The notes under the pieces are model-generated. The model saw nothing but the letters and a program-made list of their open reading frames with translations. It was not told the origin of the DNA and searched no databases. A stretch of DNA of 64,000 bases from Phycisphaerae bacterium (GTDB lineage: Bacteria > Planctomycetota > Phycisphaerae > SM23-33), in NCBI GenBank assembly GCA_018335035.1, contig JAGXKT010000004.1, positions 1 through 64,000 of the forward strand. Direction: 5' to 3'. A program made the position numbers and the translations under genes. Shown here in pieces: positions 32,872-41,640 of the stretch. How positions within the stretch are numbered: position 1 is the first letter of the stretch; each line of letters starts with the position of its first letter.

Positions 32872-34053
32872 ATGCACATGGCAAGCAACAGCAGACTTCT
32901 GTGGCTCAGCGACGACGACGTCAGCGAGAACGTCCGTGCCGCGGCGGGCATGAAGTGGGAAGTCGTTCCTGCCGATCCGGACGCGCCGCTGGCCGCACAG
33001 GCCGACGGGACGCCGCTGGTGGTGATTCGTCCCAACGGCCGAGCCGATGAGCCGCGCTGGCTGGAATCGGTCATGACGCAGCTCGACCGGGCAGACGCGG
33101 TTGGCGTATTCCTCCTGCCGGCGGAGGCACGAATCGCTTGGGGCATGCTGGCCCGCCGCGCCGGGCAGTTCATATGCGTGGCTGAGGACGCCGCGCCGGA
33201 GGAACTGTCGACGACGTTCACCGCGGCCGGTGCCCTGCAACCTGCGCTGCGCGCCTTGCGGAAGGAGCTGGACGCCAGCCGCAGCATTCAGCCCGGTGTG
33301 GCGACCGAGGCCATGGACGAGGAGTTGCGTCTCGCCTCGCGCCTCCAACGGGACTTCCTGCCGCACAGTCTTCCGGCGGTCGGGCGCATACGGTTCGACG
33401 TGCTTTTTCGCCCGGCCGGATGGGTCAGCGGCGATATCTACGACGTGACGCGCCTGGACGAGACGCACGTGGGCTTCTACGTCGCGGATGCGGTCGGTCA
33501 CGGAATGCCGGCAGCGCTGTTGACCATGTTCATCAAGAAGGCCCTGCAGATGAAACGCATCGCAGGGCACTCGTACGAGCTGGTCGCGCCGGGCGACTCG
33601 CTGCAGGAACTCAACGCCGACATCTGTGCCCAGGACCTGACCAGTTGCCAGTTCTGCACCGCCGTTCACGGAATCGTGGACACGGAGACCCTGACCGTCC
33701 GCTATGCCCGGGCGGGGCATCCCGAGCCGCTGCTGTTTCACGCCGACGGGCAGATCGAGCGGCTCAGTGACGGCGACTGCCTGCTCGGCGTCTTTCCCGA
33801 GGAAACATTCGGCGGGTCGGAGGTCCAGCTGGCCCCCGGTGACCGCCTGGTGCTCTACAGCGACGGGCTTGAAGAGGCCCTCGTTGCCGATTGCGGCGGG
33901 CCCTGCTCGGTCGCGACGGCGCTAAGCGAATACGCCGGTGCCGCCCGTGACGCCTTCCTGGAAGCCCTGTCGCAGCGCATCGAGGGCGTCCGCGCTACGC
34001 AGGGGCCGACCGACGACATCACCGTTCTCGTGCTGGACGTGGAACGCACCTGA
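32872..34053 (+). CDS. SpoIIE/RsbU-type PP2C phosphatase with N-terminal receiver-like domain
   Basis: The 393-residue protein has a C-terminal PP2C domain of the SpoIIE class (about 155-390): LASRLQRDFLPHSLPAVG, GWVSGDIYDV, VGFYVADAVGHGMPAALLTMFI with the metal-binding Asp-x-x-Gly-His-Gly, YARAGHPEPLLF, and a closing GPTDDITVLVLDV. The first ~120 residues resemble a receiver fold in length and strand pattern (LLWLSDDDVSENVRAAAG, VVIRPNG) but lack the clear acidic triad and phosphorylatable Asp context. A helical linker with coiled-coil character joins them. Such enzymes usually dephosphorylate anti-sigma antagonists in partner-switching pathways. No partner kinase or STAS protein is encoded in the window. 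Confidence 0.88.
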   Translation: MHMASNSRLLWLSDDDVSENVRAAAGMKWEVVPADPDAPLAAQADGTPLVVIRPNGRADEPRWLESVMTQLDRADAVGVFLLPAEARIAWGMLARRAGQFICVAEDAAPEELSTTFTAAGALQPALRALRKELDASRSIQPGVATEAMDEELRLASRLQRDFLPHSLPAVGRIRFDVLFRPAGWVSGDIYDVTRLDETHVGFYVADAVGHGMPAALLTMFIKKALQMKRIAGHSYELVAPGDSLQELNADICAQDLTSCQFCTAVHGIVDTETLTVRYARAGHPEPLLFHADGQIERLSDGDCLLGVFPEETFGGSEVQLAPGDRLVLYSDGLEEALVADCGGPCSVATALSEYAGAARDAFLEALSQRIEGVRATQGPTDDITVLVLDVERT

Positions 34054-34129
34054 ACCACTCTTGAGGTCCTCTGCTTGACATGGCGTGGTCGCCGGTGACA
34101 ATGGCGTCCTTGCCCACAGGGCGCCGACC

Positions 34130-34681
34130 ATGCCTGAATCGAAGCGCAACACGCGTGTGTTCCCCCTGGTGACCCTTGTCTTGGCCTGGTTGCTGCCCGG
34201 CGCGGGACACGTCTACATCGGGCGGATTCGCCGCGGGATCGTTCTGTTTGTCGTCATCGCGGCCTTGTTCTGGTCCGGCGTGGCGATCGGCGGGGTTATG
34301 ACCGTCGATTCCCGTCGCCAGCGATGGTGGTTCGTCGCCGAGATGCTCAGCGGCGTTCACGGACTGACGGCGTGGCGGATCAGCGAATCGGTCCTGACCG
34401 AGGTCCTGAACGATGCCGGCGTCGCCATGCCCCTGCCGCCCGGGTCGCAAGAGGCCTTCAACCGCAACGCCCGCGTGGACGACGCCCTGGCGAGCAAGAG
34501 ACTGGCGCTGACGGCCCCGACCGCGACGGTCGCCCGCGCATATGCCGGTGTCGCCGGGTTGATCAACCTCCTGTGCATCTTCGACGCCCTCATGCTCTCG
34601 TTGATGGGTACCTACGGGGAGCCGACGCCCCCGCGCCGGGCCGGGGCGGCGCGCGACGAAGGGGGCGGCGATGCTCGCTAG
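34130..34681 (+). CDS. TM2-like membrane protein (probably the DUF6677 family)
   Basis: The 183-residue protein has two N-terminal membrane segments (PLVTLVLAWLLPGAGHVYIG and RGIVLFVVIAALFWSGVAIGGVM) joined by the PGAGHVYIGRIRRG turn that TM2-like proteins use, and a third hydrophobic segment near the C-terminus (AGVAGLINLLCIFDALMLSLMG). The arrangement matches my memory of a Planctomycetota family named DUF6677, but I give that name with caution. No catalytic residue stands out. ATG 34130 starts at a charged segment directly before the first helix. The gene overlaps the following small membrane gene by 11 bases. Confidence 0.7.
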   Translation: MPESKRNTRVFPLVTLVLAWLLPGAGHVYIGRIRRGIVLFVVIAALFWSGVAIGGVMTVDSRRQRWWFVAEMLSGVHGLTAWRISESVLTEVLNDAGVAMPLPPGSQEAFNRNARVDDALASKRLALTAPTATVARAYAGVAGLINLLCIFDALMLSLMGTYGEPTPPRRAGAARDEGGGDAR

Positions 34682-34892
34682 CGTGTTCCATCATCCCATG
34701 GACCTGTCCACCGTCGTCGCCCTGTGGTTGGTGCTGCCGTTGGTGGTTGCCGTGGCCGTCTGCTACAAAACCCTCCGCACACGAAATGTGCGGCGCCTTC
34801 CGCTGGAGGCGGCGGCCCTGGTGGGCTACATTGTGGCCGGTCTGGTGGCGCTGGGGGCGGGGTTGTATCTCATCCAGGAGTACTGGCCGTAA
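34671..34892 (+). CDS. Small two-helix membrane protein (73 residues)
   Basis: The protein contains two clear hydrophobic helices (TVVALWLVLPLVVAVAVCY and AAALVGYIVAGLVALGAGLYLI) separated by a basic loop, KTLRTRNVRRLP. It has no other recognisable motif. Either ATG 34671 or ATG 34698 could be the start; the first overlaps the preceding gene by 11 bases, which favours coupling. It likely forms a complex with the preceding membrane protein; this rests on gene order only. Confidence 0.65.
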   Translation: MLASVFHHPMDLSTVVALWLVLPLVVAVAVCYKTLRTRNVRRLPLEAAALVGYIVAGLVALGAGLYLIQEYWP

Positions 34893-35035
34893 GGATCGCT
34901 GCTGACGCGAGCCCTGCTGGCAACAGCCGCGGCCGCGGAAAAGCGAATATTCCTGCGTCCCTGGACGCACCATCGGCCCTAAAATGACGTAGTACTGGGG
35001 GAGTTGTCACACGCCCCCGAAAAGATTGTGAAAAC

Positions 35036-35698
35036 ATGGAACGAATTTTAGTTGACATTGAGACGCAGCATGACTTTTTCACCCCGGGCGGGAGCTGTTA
35101 TCGCCGTGAGGCCTCAGCGTGTGCGCGGAAAATTTACCGTCTGTTTCGCTGGGCGGCCCAAAACGACGTGTCGATAATCAGCACGCTGCTTCGCGTGCGG
35201 CGCCACGAGCAAGGCCCCCTGGCCGACGTGCCGCACTGCGTGGAGGACACCGACGGCGAGCGCAAGCTGCTGCGGACCGTCCGCCCCAAGCGGATCAACC
35301 TGGGGCTGCGCAACGTCACCGACTTGCCGCGCGACTTGTTCGACGAGTACGACCAGGTCATCTTTGAGAAACGTCACACGGACCCGTTCCGTCACGCCGC
35401 GGCCGAGCGGCTTATCAGCGAATTGCCGACGGCGACGTTCGTGTTGTGCGGGGCGGGGGTCGCCGGCGGGATGTGCCAGACCGCTGTCGGGCTCCGCAAT
35501 CGCGGGCATAGTGTGATCGTTGCCGCCGACGCGGCATACGAGGTGGCGCCGGATCGAGCGCAGGCGGCCTACGACCGCATGGAAGCCAAGGGCGTCGTCT
35601 TCGCGCCGACCGAGAAGATCGTGGTGCCCGTCCAGCGCAAGCGACGGCCGTTGGTGACGGTGCCGGCCGAGCTGTACGAAACGCCCTGGAAGCGGTAG
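35036..35698 (+). CDS. Isochorismatase-like cysteine hydrolase
   Basis: The 220-residue protein belongs to the cysteine hydrolase/isochorismatase superfamily (nicotinamidase, carbamoylase and relatives). The catalytic Asp lies in DIETQHDFFTPGG, a Lys in FEKRHTDPF, and the nucleophile Cys in LCGAGVAGGMCQTAVGLRNRGHSV. The last segment has ADAAYEVAPDRAQAAYDRM. The substrate is not readable from these motifs. No strong ribosome site precedes ATG 35036. It lies between the small membrane gene and prmC on the same strand, separated by 143 and 49 bases. Confidence 0.83.
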   Translation: MERILVDIETQHDFFTPGGSCYRREASACARKIYRLFRWAAQNDVSIISTLLRVRRHEQGPLADVPHCVEDTDGERKLLRTVRPKRINLGLRNVTDLPRDLFDEYDQVIFEKRHTDPFRHAAAERLISELPTATFVLCGAGVAGGMCQTAVGLRNRGHSVIVAADAAYEVAPDRAQAAYDRMEAKGVVFAPTEKIVVPVQRKRRPLVTVPAELYETPWKR

Positions 35699-35747
35699 GC
35701 GGCCCGTGCCCCTTGCGGCGGAGCCGCTGCTGTGGTAGGTCGCGCCC

Positions 35748-36635
35748 ATGGAAGGAGATGCTTCCACCGGCTGGACGGTTCTCTCGATTCTGAAGTGGAC
35801 GAAGGCGTACTTCGCGCGCGCCGGACTGGAAACGCCGCGCCTGGCGGCCGAGGTATTGCTGGCCCACGTCCTTGGATGCCGGCGCATCGAGCTGTACGCG
35901 CGGCATGACTACCCGCCCACCGGTCAGCAGCGGCGGCGTTACCGTGAATTGATTGCCCGCGCCGCCCGGGGCGAGCCCGTGGCGTATCTCGTCGGCGGCA
36001 AGGAGTTCTACTCGCTGTGGTTTACCGTCACGGGCGAGGTGCTGATCCCCAGGTCGGAAACGGAGTTGCTGGTCGACGAGGCCGTGGCGCGCCTGCGCCG
36101 GTGCGGGAACGAGCGGCCGCACCTGTGGGATGCGTGCACCGGCTGCGGCGCCGTGGCTGTGGCAGGGGCGCACGAGGTGCCGGGTGCGGTGGTGTTGGCG
36201 ACGGACGCCTCGCGGCCGGCCGTCGCCGTCGCCCACGGCAACGCGGCGGCCCACGATCTGGGTGACCGCGTCACGTGCCGCGTGGCGAGTCTTCTGGAAC
36301 TGCCCGACGGCTGCGATGCGTTCGCCGCCTGCGACGTGATCACCGCCAATCCGCCTTACGTGGCCGAGGGCGACACGGTGGGCCCGGGCGTGGTTCACGA
36401 GCCGCGCCAGGCGCTGTATGCCGGGACGGACGGGCTGGACGTGCTGCGTCCGCTGATCGCCCAGGCCCCGCGGCGGCTGCGCGCCGGCGGGGCGCTGATT
36501 GTCGAGTTCGGAGCGCATCACGCCGATGCCGTGCGCGACCTGGTCGTCGCGACGGGGGCGTTCGACGAGCCGCGCATTGTTCGCGATCACCAGGGCATTG
36601 AGCGCGTCGCCGTGGCCGTTCGTAGCGGCGCGTAA
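35748..36635 (+). CDS. prmC: Peptide chain release factor N5-glutamine methyltransferase
   Basis: The 295-residue protein methylates the GGQ glutamine of release factors RF1 and RF2. The N-terminal helical domain has SILKWTKAYFARAGLETPRLAAEVLLAHVLGC, and the linker has GEPVAYLVGGKEFYSLWFTVTGEVLIPRSETELLVDEAV. The SAM-binding domain has LWDACTGCGAVAVAGA (usual form DLGTGSGAIA; here with CTGCGA) and the substrate motif TANPPYV. The double Cys in the SAM loop is unusual for the family. ATG 35748 is well placed before the first helix. The gene converges with the ACT-domain gene. Confidence 0.92.
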   Translation: MEGDASTGWTVLSILKWTKAYFARAGLETPRLAAEVLLAHVLGCRRIELYARHDYPPTGQQRRRYRELIARAARGEPVAYLVGGKEFYSLWFTVTGEVLIPRSETELLVDEAVARLRRCGNERPHLWDACTGCGAVAVAGAHEVPGAVVLATDASRPAVAVAHGNAAAHDLGDRVTCRVASLLELPDGCDAFAACDVITANPPYVAEGDTVGPGVVHEPRQALYAGTDGLDVLRPLIAQAPRRLRAGGALIVEFGAHHADAVRDLVVATGAFDEPRIVRDHQGIERVAVAVRSGA

Positions 36636-36642
36636 CGCCGCG

Positions 36643-37026
36643 CTACAGCAGCGATGCGGCCTTGGCGTTGTCGCTTGTGTCCAGCACGACCAACGCCGTG
36701 GCCCCGCTGGTGGTCGCGTGGACGTGGTGGATGGCGATGCCCGCCTTGGCCAGCGTGGCGGCCGGGGCGTTCAGCGCGCCGGGCTCGTTGGTCAATGTGA
36801 CGGTGACGACGTCCTTACTGTCCAGCCGGACGACACGCCCGCGGAGCACGTCCTGGGCGATGCCGGCGTCGTCCGGCAGCAGATGCATGTGTCCGGTCCC
36901 ATCCGCCACCCACGCCGCCAACGTCAGGATGTTGACGCCGGCGTCGCGCAGCGCCTCAGTCAGCTCGGCCAGTTTGCCGATCTCATCGGGCAACTCCAGG
37001 CGGATCTGCGGTTTCAGTTCGGCCAT
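36643..37026 (-). CDS. Tandem ACT-domain protein
   Basis: The 127-residue protein consists of two ACT-like modules. The first is IRLELPDEIGKLAELTEALRDAGVNILTLAAW. The second is VVTVTLTNEPGALNAPAATLAKAGIAIHHVHATTSGATALVVLDTSD. Free-standing ACT proteins bind amino acids and act as sensors or regulatory subunits. ATG 37026 is preceded by AGGGAGA. A second protein of the same design is encoded at 61840-62232, and the two share the NEPG turn and the closing helix, so they are paralogues. It is divergent from murA. Confidence 0.8.
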   Translation of the reverse strand: MAELKPQIRLELPDEIGKLAELTEALRDAGVNILTLAAWVADGTGHMHLLPDDAGIAQDVLRGRVVRLDSKDVVTVTLTNEPGALNAPAATLAKAGIAIHHVHATTSGATALVVLDTSDNAKAASLL

Positions 37027-37154
37027 GGTCTTTCTCCCTGTTGCGGGGCCGGCGGCGATTTCACCCGGCCGCATCGGCGCGGATTGCCACACGGTTCCCC
37101 GCGCGGTATTCTAGCGCCCGAACCCGCCGCCGGACCCTCGGAACGGTTGAAACT

Positions 37155-38420
37155 ATGGACATCTTCGTCATCCAGGGCCCAAGCCGCCTCAAAGGACGCG
37201 TCGAGATCAGCGGAGCCAAGAACGCGGCGCTGCCGCTGATGGCTGCGTCGTTGCTCGGCGAGGGGCCGACCACGTTGTGCCGCGTTCCGGACCTCGCCGA
37301 CATCCGAACTATGCTCGAGTTGCTCGGAGAGCTGGGCGTAGCGGCGGCGCGCGAGCAGGACGGGACGGTGACGCTGACGCCGGCGGACGCCGATTGCAGT
37401 CACGCGCGGTATGACATCGTGCGCAAGATGCGAGCGAGCGTCTGCGTGCTGGGCCCGTTGCTGGCGCGGCGCGGGCAGGCGCGCGTTTCTATGCCCGGCG
37501 GCTGCGCGATCGGCGCCCGGCCGATCGACCTGCATCTCCGCGGCCTGCAGGCGCTGGGGGCCCAGATCGACCTCGACCAGGGTGACATCGTCGCCCGCGC
37601 CAAGCGCCTGCGCGGGGCGACGGTCTTTCTCGGCGGGCCGTTCGGATCGACCGTGCTGGGCACGGCGAACGTGATGATGGCGGCCGTACTGGCCGAGGGG
37701 CGTACGGTGATCGAATCGGCGGCGTGCGAGCCGGAAATCGCCGACCTGGCCGACCTGCTCAATGCGATGGGCGCTCATGTCAGCGGCGGCGGCACGCCGC
37801 GGCTGGTCATCGACGGCGTTGACGAACTGACCGGCGCCGACCATGAGGTCATCCCCGACCGCATCGAGGCCGGCACGTTCCTCGCCGCGGGCGCCTTGAC
37901 CAACGGCGAACTGGAATTGAGCCACTGTCGCATCGACCACATGCTCGCCGTCGTCGAGAAACTCCGCGAGACCGGCGCGATCGTCGAGCCGTCCAACGGC
38001 GGGGCCGTGGTCGCCGCCACCCGGCGCGTCGAGCCGACTGACGTGACCACCCAGCCGTATCCGGGCTTTCCCACAGACCTGCAGGCCCAGGTGATGACGC
38101 TGCTGGCGCTGGCCGACGGAAACAGCGCCGTGACCGAGAAGATCTTCCCCGACCGCTTCATGCATGTGCCCGAGTTGCTTCGCATGGGCGCGAACATCCG
38201 TAAGGAAGGGCCCACCGCCATCGTCACCGGCGTCAAGCGCCTCGTCGGCGCGCCCGTGATGGCCAGCGACCTGCGGGCCTCAGCGGCGCTGGTGCTTGCC
38301 GGGCTGATCGCCCGCGGGACGACGACCGTCCGACGCGTCTACCACGTCGATCGTGGCTACGAGCACATCGAGCGTAAGCTCTGCGACGTCGGGGCGCGGA
38401 TCGAGCGGCTCAGCGAGTAG
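37155..38420 (+). CDS. murA: UDP-N-acetylglucosamine 1-carboxyvinyltransferase
   Basis: The 421-residue enzyme catalyses the first committed step of peptidoglycan synthesis, moving enolpyruvate from PEP to UDP-GlcNAc. It starts IQGPSRLKGRVEISGAKNAALPLMAASLL, and the active-site loop reads VSMPGGCAIGARPIDLHL with the fosfomycin-target Cys intact. The second domain has PDRIEAGTFLAAGAL, PYPGFPTDLQAQ and GKR-like LVGAPVMASDLRASAALVLAGLIARGTT. Length and motif order are normal. ATG 37155 was selected because the family N-terminus begins there. It ends one base from the converging RND gene. Confidence 0.97.
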   Translation: MDIFVIQGPSRLKGRVEISGAKNAALPLMAASLLGEGPTTLCRVPDLADIRTMLELLGELGVAAAREQDGTVTLTPADADCSHARYDIVRKMRASVCVLGPLLARRGQARVSMPGGCAIGARPIDLHLRGLQALGAQIDLDQGDIVARAKRLRGATVFLGGPFGSTVLGTANVMMAAVLAEGRTVIESAACEPEIADLADLLNAMGAHVSGGGTPRLVIDGVDELTGADHEVIPDRIEAGTFLAAGALTNGELELSHCRIDHMLAVVEKLRETGAIVEPSNGGAVVAATRRVEPTDVTTQPYPGFPTDLQAQVMTLLALADGNSAVTEKIFPDRFMHVPELLRMGANIRKEGPTAIVTGVKRLVGAPVMASDLRASAALVLAGLIARGTTTVRRVYHVDRGYEHIERKLCDVGARIERLSE

Positions 38421-38421
38421 G

Positions 38422-41400
38422 TCAGGACGTCTCGCCGGGTAGCCCTCTTGCCGCGACAGTGCCGGCACTGCTGTCTGCGCCGCGCCCCAACAAGGCGCGG
38501 AGTTTGGCGCCGCCGCGCTTGACATCCTCGACGGCCAAATACAGCGACGGGACGAGCACCAGTGTGATGCCCGTCGCCAGCAGGATGCCGAAGCCCAGGG
38601 AGATCGCCATGGGGATCAGGAACCGTGCCTGCAGCGACGTTTCGAAGATCATCGGCGCCAGCCCGCCGAACGTCGTTAGCGTTGTCAGCACGACGGGTCG
38701 GAATCGCTGGATGCCGGCCTCGCGGATCGCGTCGTGCAGCGTGTCGCCTTGCTCGCGGCGACGGCGATTGGCGAACGTCACCAGGACCAGGGAGTCGTTG
38801 ACCACCACGCCGGCAAGCGCGACGATGCCGAACATGCTCAGTACGGACAAGCTGTAGCCCATGACCAGGTGCCCCAGGAACGCGCCGATCACGCCGAACG
38901 GGATGGCGATCATCACGATCAGCGGCTGAACGTAGCTGCGGAACGGGACCGCCAGCAGCCCGTAGATCGCCAGCATCGCCAGGGGGAAGCTGACCTTCAG
39001 CGAGTCCATAGACTCGCGAATCTCCGCACGCTGGCCTTCGAAACTGTAGCTTAGCCCGCGGTAGTCTCGCGTGAGCGTCGCCAGTGCGCCGCTGCCGAGG
39101 TCCGCCAGCACCTCGCCCGCCTTCGCGCGGGGTGTGATGTCCGCCGTGACCTGCACCACGCGGCGCCCTTGGCGGCGGTCGATCGTCTTGTATGCCCGCC
39201 CGCGGCGCACGTCGGCGACCTCGCGCAGCGGCACGTACGTCCCCGCCGGCGTGTAGATCAGCAGGTCGTCCACCGTCTGCTCGGTGGACCGCTCGCGCTC
39301 GGGCAGGCGGACCATGACCTTCAGTTCGTTGCGGCCTCGTTGCTGGCGGATGGCCTCGGCGCCGTAGAAGGCGCTGCGAACCTGCCGGCCGATCTCGCGA
39401 GCGGTCAGCCCCAAGCTTTCCCCCTCGCGTGTGACGGTGACATCCAACTGGCGTTTGCCCGGCTGGAAGCCATCGTCCACGTCTCGCACGCGGGGATAGG
39501 TCTCCAGCACATCGGCCAGCTTGCCGCTGACCTCCTCCAGCACGTCCATGTTGCTGTGACCCAACTCGATGGTGATCGGGCGTTCCCGTCCGCCGGGCCC
39601 GCCCGCGTCCGAAATGAACTGAACGCTCTCGACGCCGGTGATCTCCCCGACCGCCTCGCGCCAGCGTCGTGTGAACTCGGCCGTGCCCATCACCTCGTCG
39701 CGAATCTCCGGATCGGCAAGATGCGCCTGGACGACGGCCTTGTGACTGCCCCCCGCGCCGACGTCCGTGACGATCGATTCCATCAATTCCGGATGCCCCG
39801 ATGCGGCAATCACGCGCCTGGCACCGCGCTCGAGGCGGCGGACGACGGCTTCAGTCCGTTCGACCGGCTTGCCGAACGGAAGCGTCACGCGCGCCACGGC
39901 GCGGTCCGATTCGACGGCCGGAAACTGCTCAAAGCCCATCCGGCCGCTGAGGGCATAGGCGCTCATCACGATCAACACGCCCGCAGCCGCGGCGAACGTC
40001 AGGTAGCGGTGCCGCAGGGCGGCGTCCAGCCAGGTGCCGTATCGTCGCCGCGTCCAACGGCGAAAGGCGATGCTGAACGCCTGCTGCCGCGCGTGCAACC
40101 AGCGGTTGACGCCATGACGCTGCCGTGGGCGATGATGGCCCAGGTGCGCCGGAAGCACGAACAAGCTTTCGAATAGCGACACGAGAAACACCGTGCAGAC
40201 CACGATCGGGATGATACGGAAGATGTCTCCCGTCACGCCGGGAACGAAGTAGATCGGCAGGAACGCCGCGATGTTCGTCAGAATGCTGAACGTCACGGGC
40301 ATGGCGACCTCCCGGGCGCCCCGCACGGCCGCCGGGATGAACTTCATGCCCTCCTGGTGGTAGTGGTAGACGTTCTCGCCGACCACGATCGCGTCGTCGA
40401 CCACGATGCCCAGCGCGATGATGTACGCGAACAGCGAGATCATGTTGATCGACACGCCCGTGGCCGGCAGGACAAGGAACGAGCCGAGGAACGAGATCGG
40501 AATGCCCATCATCACCCAGAACGCCAGGCGGGCCTCCAGGAACAGCCCCAGCACACACAGCACGAGCACCAGGCCGATCGCGCCGTTCTTGACCAGCAGG
40601 CGAATGCGATCGGCGTAATGTTCGCTTCGGTCGTTCAGCACGGCGACTTTGACGCCCGCTGGCAGGGACGGTCTCAGATCGTCGAGTTTGGCGTTAACCG
40701 CCTCGGAGACGTCCATGGGCGTCTGCTCTCCGACGCGGAAAACATTCAACAGCACGGTCGGTTCGCCGTTGAACAGCGCGTAGCGATCGGTGTCCTCAAA
40801 CCCGTCGGTGACGGTGGCGATATCGCCCAGCAATACCTCGCCGCCGGTGGCGGTGCTGACGATGGGAATGCGTGCGAACTGTCGGCCGAAGTCCCGCCGT
40901 TCCTTGATCCGCATCAGCACCTCGCCGCCTTCGGTGTCAATCCCGCCGGCGGGTACGTCCAAGGCGGCGGTCGTGACGCGATCGGCGATCTGCTGCCGCG
41001 TCAGCCCGTAGCGTCGCAATTGCTCCTGCGAGACCTCCACGGCGATTTCCGGATCCGGTACGCCCGTCAGGTCCACGCGCGTGATGCGCGGGTCGGCGAG
41101 CAGTTCGTCGCGCATCTGCTCGCCCAGGCGATGCAGCGCGCGGAGCGTCGTCTCTCCGTGCAGGGCTAGGGTCAGCACCTGCCGCCCCAGCGAGACGGTG
41201 CGGATTTCCGGGTCCTCCGCCTCTTCGGGGAACGTGGTGATGCGGTCGACCTCGCTTTCGATGTCGGCGGCGAGCTTCTGAAGGTCGGCCGTATTGAGCA
41301 GCTCGACCGTCACCTCTGCGAACCCCTCGCCGGCGGTGGAGCGAACCTCGTCCACGCCCTCGAGGCCCTGGACGGCCTCCTCGATTGCCAGGACGACGCC

Positions 41401-41640
41401 GCTTTCGACCTCTTCCGGACTGGCGCCGGGGTACGCGACCGTCACGATGACCGCGTTGATCTCGAAGTCCGGGAAGACCTCCTGCTTGATGCGGCCCAGC
41501 ATGAGGAACCCGCCGATCAGGCAGGCGAGCATGATCAGATTGGCCGCGACGGAGTTGCCCGCCATCCACGCGATGGGCCCGCGTTTCTGCGGCGGCCCGT
41601 CGACTCGGGCGCTCGGGGGGGTGTCGCGGCGGGCCATCAT
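38422..41640 (-). CDS. RND-family inner-membrane efflux transporter
   Basis: The 1072-residue protein is a full RND pump: one N-terminal membrane helix (SVAANLIMLACLIGGFLML), a periplasmic loop, five helices, a second periplasmic loop and six helices. Recognisable elements are YPGASPEEVESGVVLAIEEAVQGLEGV, GIVVDDAIVVGENVYHYHQEG (helix 4 proton relay), and GYSLSVLSMFGIVALAGVVVNDSLVLV in the second half. It resembles the acriflavine-resistance/HAE-like branch that often carries a VFPDFE segment. ATG 41640 overlaps the stop of the membrane fusion gene by 4 bases (ATGA). Substrates are unknown; drugs, lipids and toxic small molecules are typical. Confidence 0.94.
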   Translation of the reverse strand: MMARRDTPPSARVDGPPQKRGPIAWMAGNSVAANLIMLACLIGGFLMLGRIKQEVFPDFEINAVIVTVAYPGASPEEVESGVVLAIEEAVQGLEGVDEVRSTAGEGFAEVTVELLNTADLQKLAADIESEVDRITTFPEEAEDPEIRTVSLGRQVLTLALHGETTLRALHRLGEQMRDELLADPRITRVDLTGVPDPEIAVEVSQEQLRRYGLTRQQIADRVTTAALDVPAGGIDTEGGEVLMRIKERRDFGRQFARIPIVSTATGGEVLLGDIATVTDGFEDTDRYALFNGEPTVLLNVFRVGEQTPMDVSEAVNAKLDDLRPSLPAGVKVAVLNDRSEHYADRIRLLVKNGAIGLVLVLCVLGLFLEARLAFWVMMGIPISFLGSFLVLPATGVSINMISLFAYIIALGIVVDDAIVVGENVYHYHQEGMKFIPAAVRGAREVAMPVTFSILTNIAAFLPIYFVPGVTGDIFRIIPIVVCTVFLVSLFESLFVLPAHLGHHRPRQRHGVNRWLHARQQAFSIAFRRWTRRRYGTWLDAALRHRYLTFAAAAGVLIVMSAYALSGRMGFEQFPAVESDRAVARVTLPFGKPVERTEAVVRRLERGARRVIAASGHPELMESIVTDVGAGGSHKAVVQAHLADPEIRDEVMGTAEFTRRWREAVGEITGVESVQFISDAGGPGGRERPITIELGHSNMDVLEEVSGKLADVLETYPRVRDVDDGFQPGKRQLDVTVTREGESLGLTAREIGRQVRSAFYGAEAIRQQRGRNELKVMVRLPERERSTEQTVDDLLIYTPAGTYVPLREVADVRRGRAYKTIDRRQGRRVVQVTADITPRAKAGEVLADLGSGALATLTRDYRGLSYSFEGQRAEIRESMDSLKVSFPLAMLAIYGLLAVPFRSYVQPLIVMIAIPFGVIGAFLGHLVMGYSLSVLSMFGIVALAGVVVNDSLVLVTFANRRRREQGDTLHDAIREAGIQRFRPVVLTTLTTFGGLAPMIFETSLQARFLIPMAISLGFGILLATGITLVLVPSLYLAVEDVKRGGAKLRALLGRGADSSAGTVAARGLPGETS

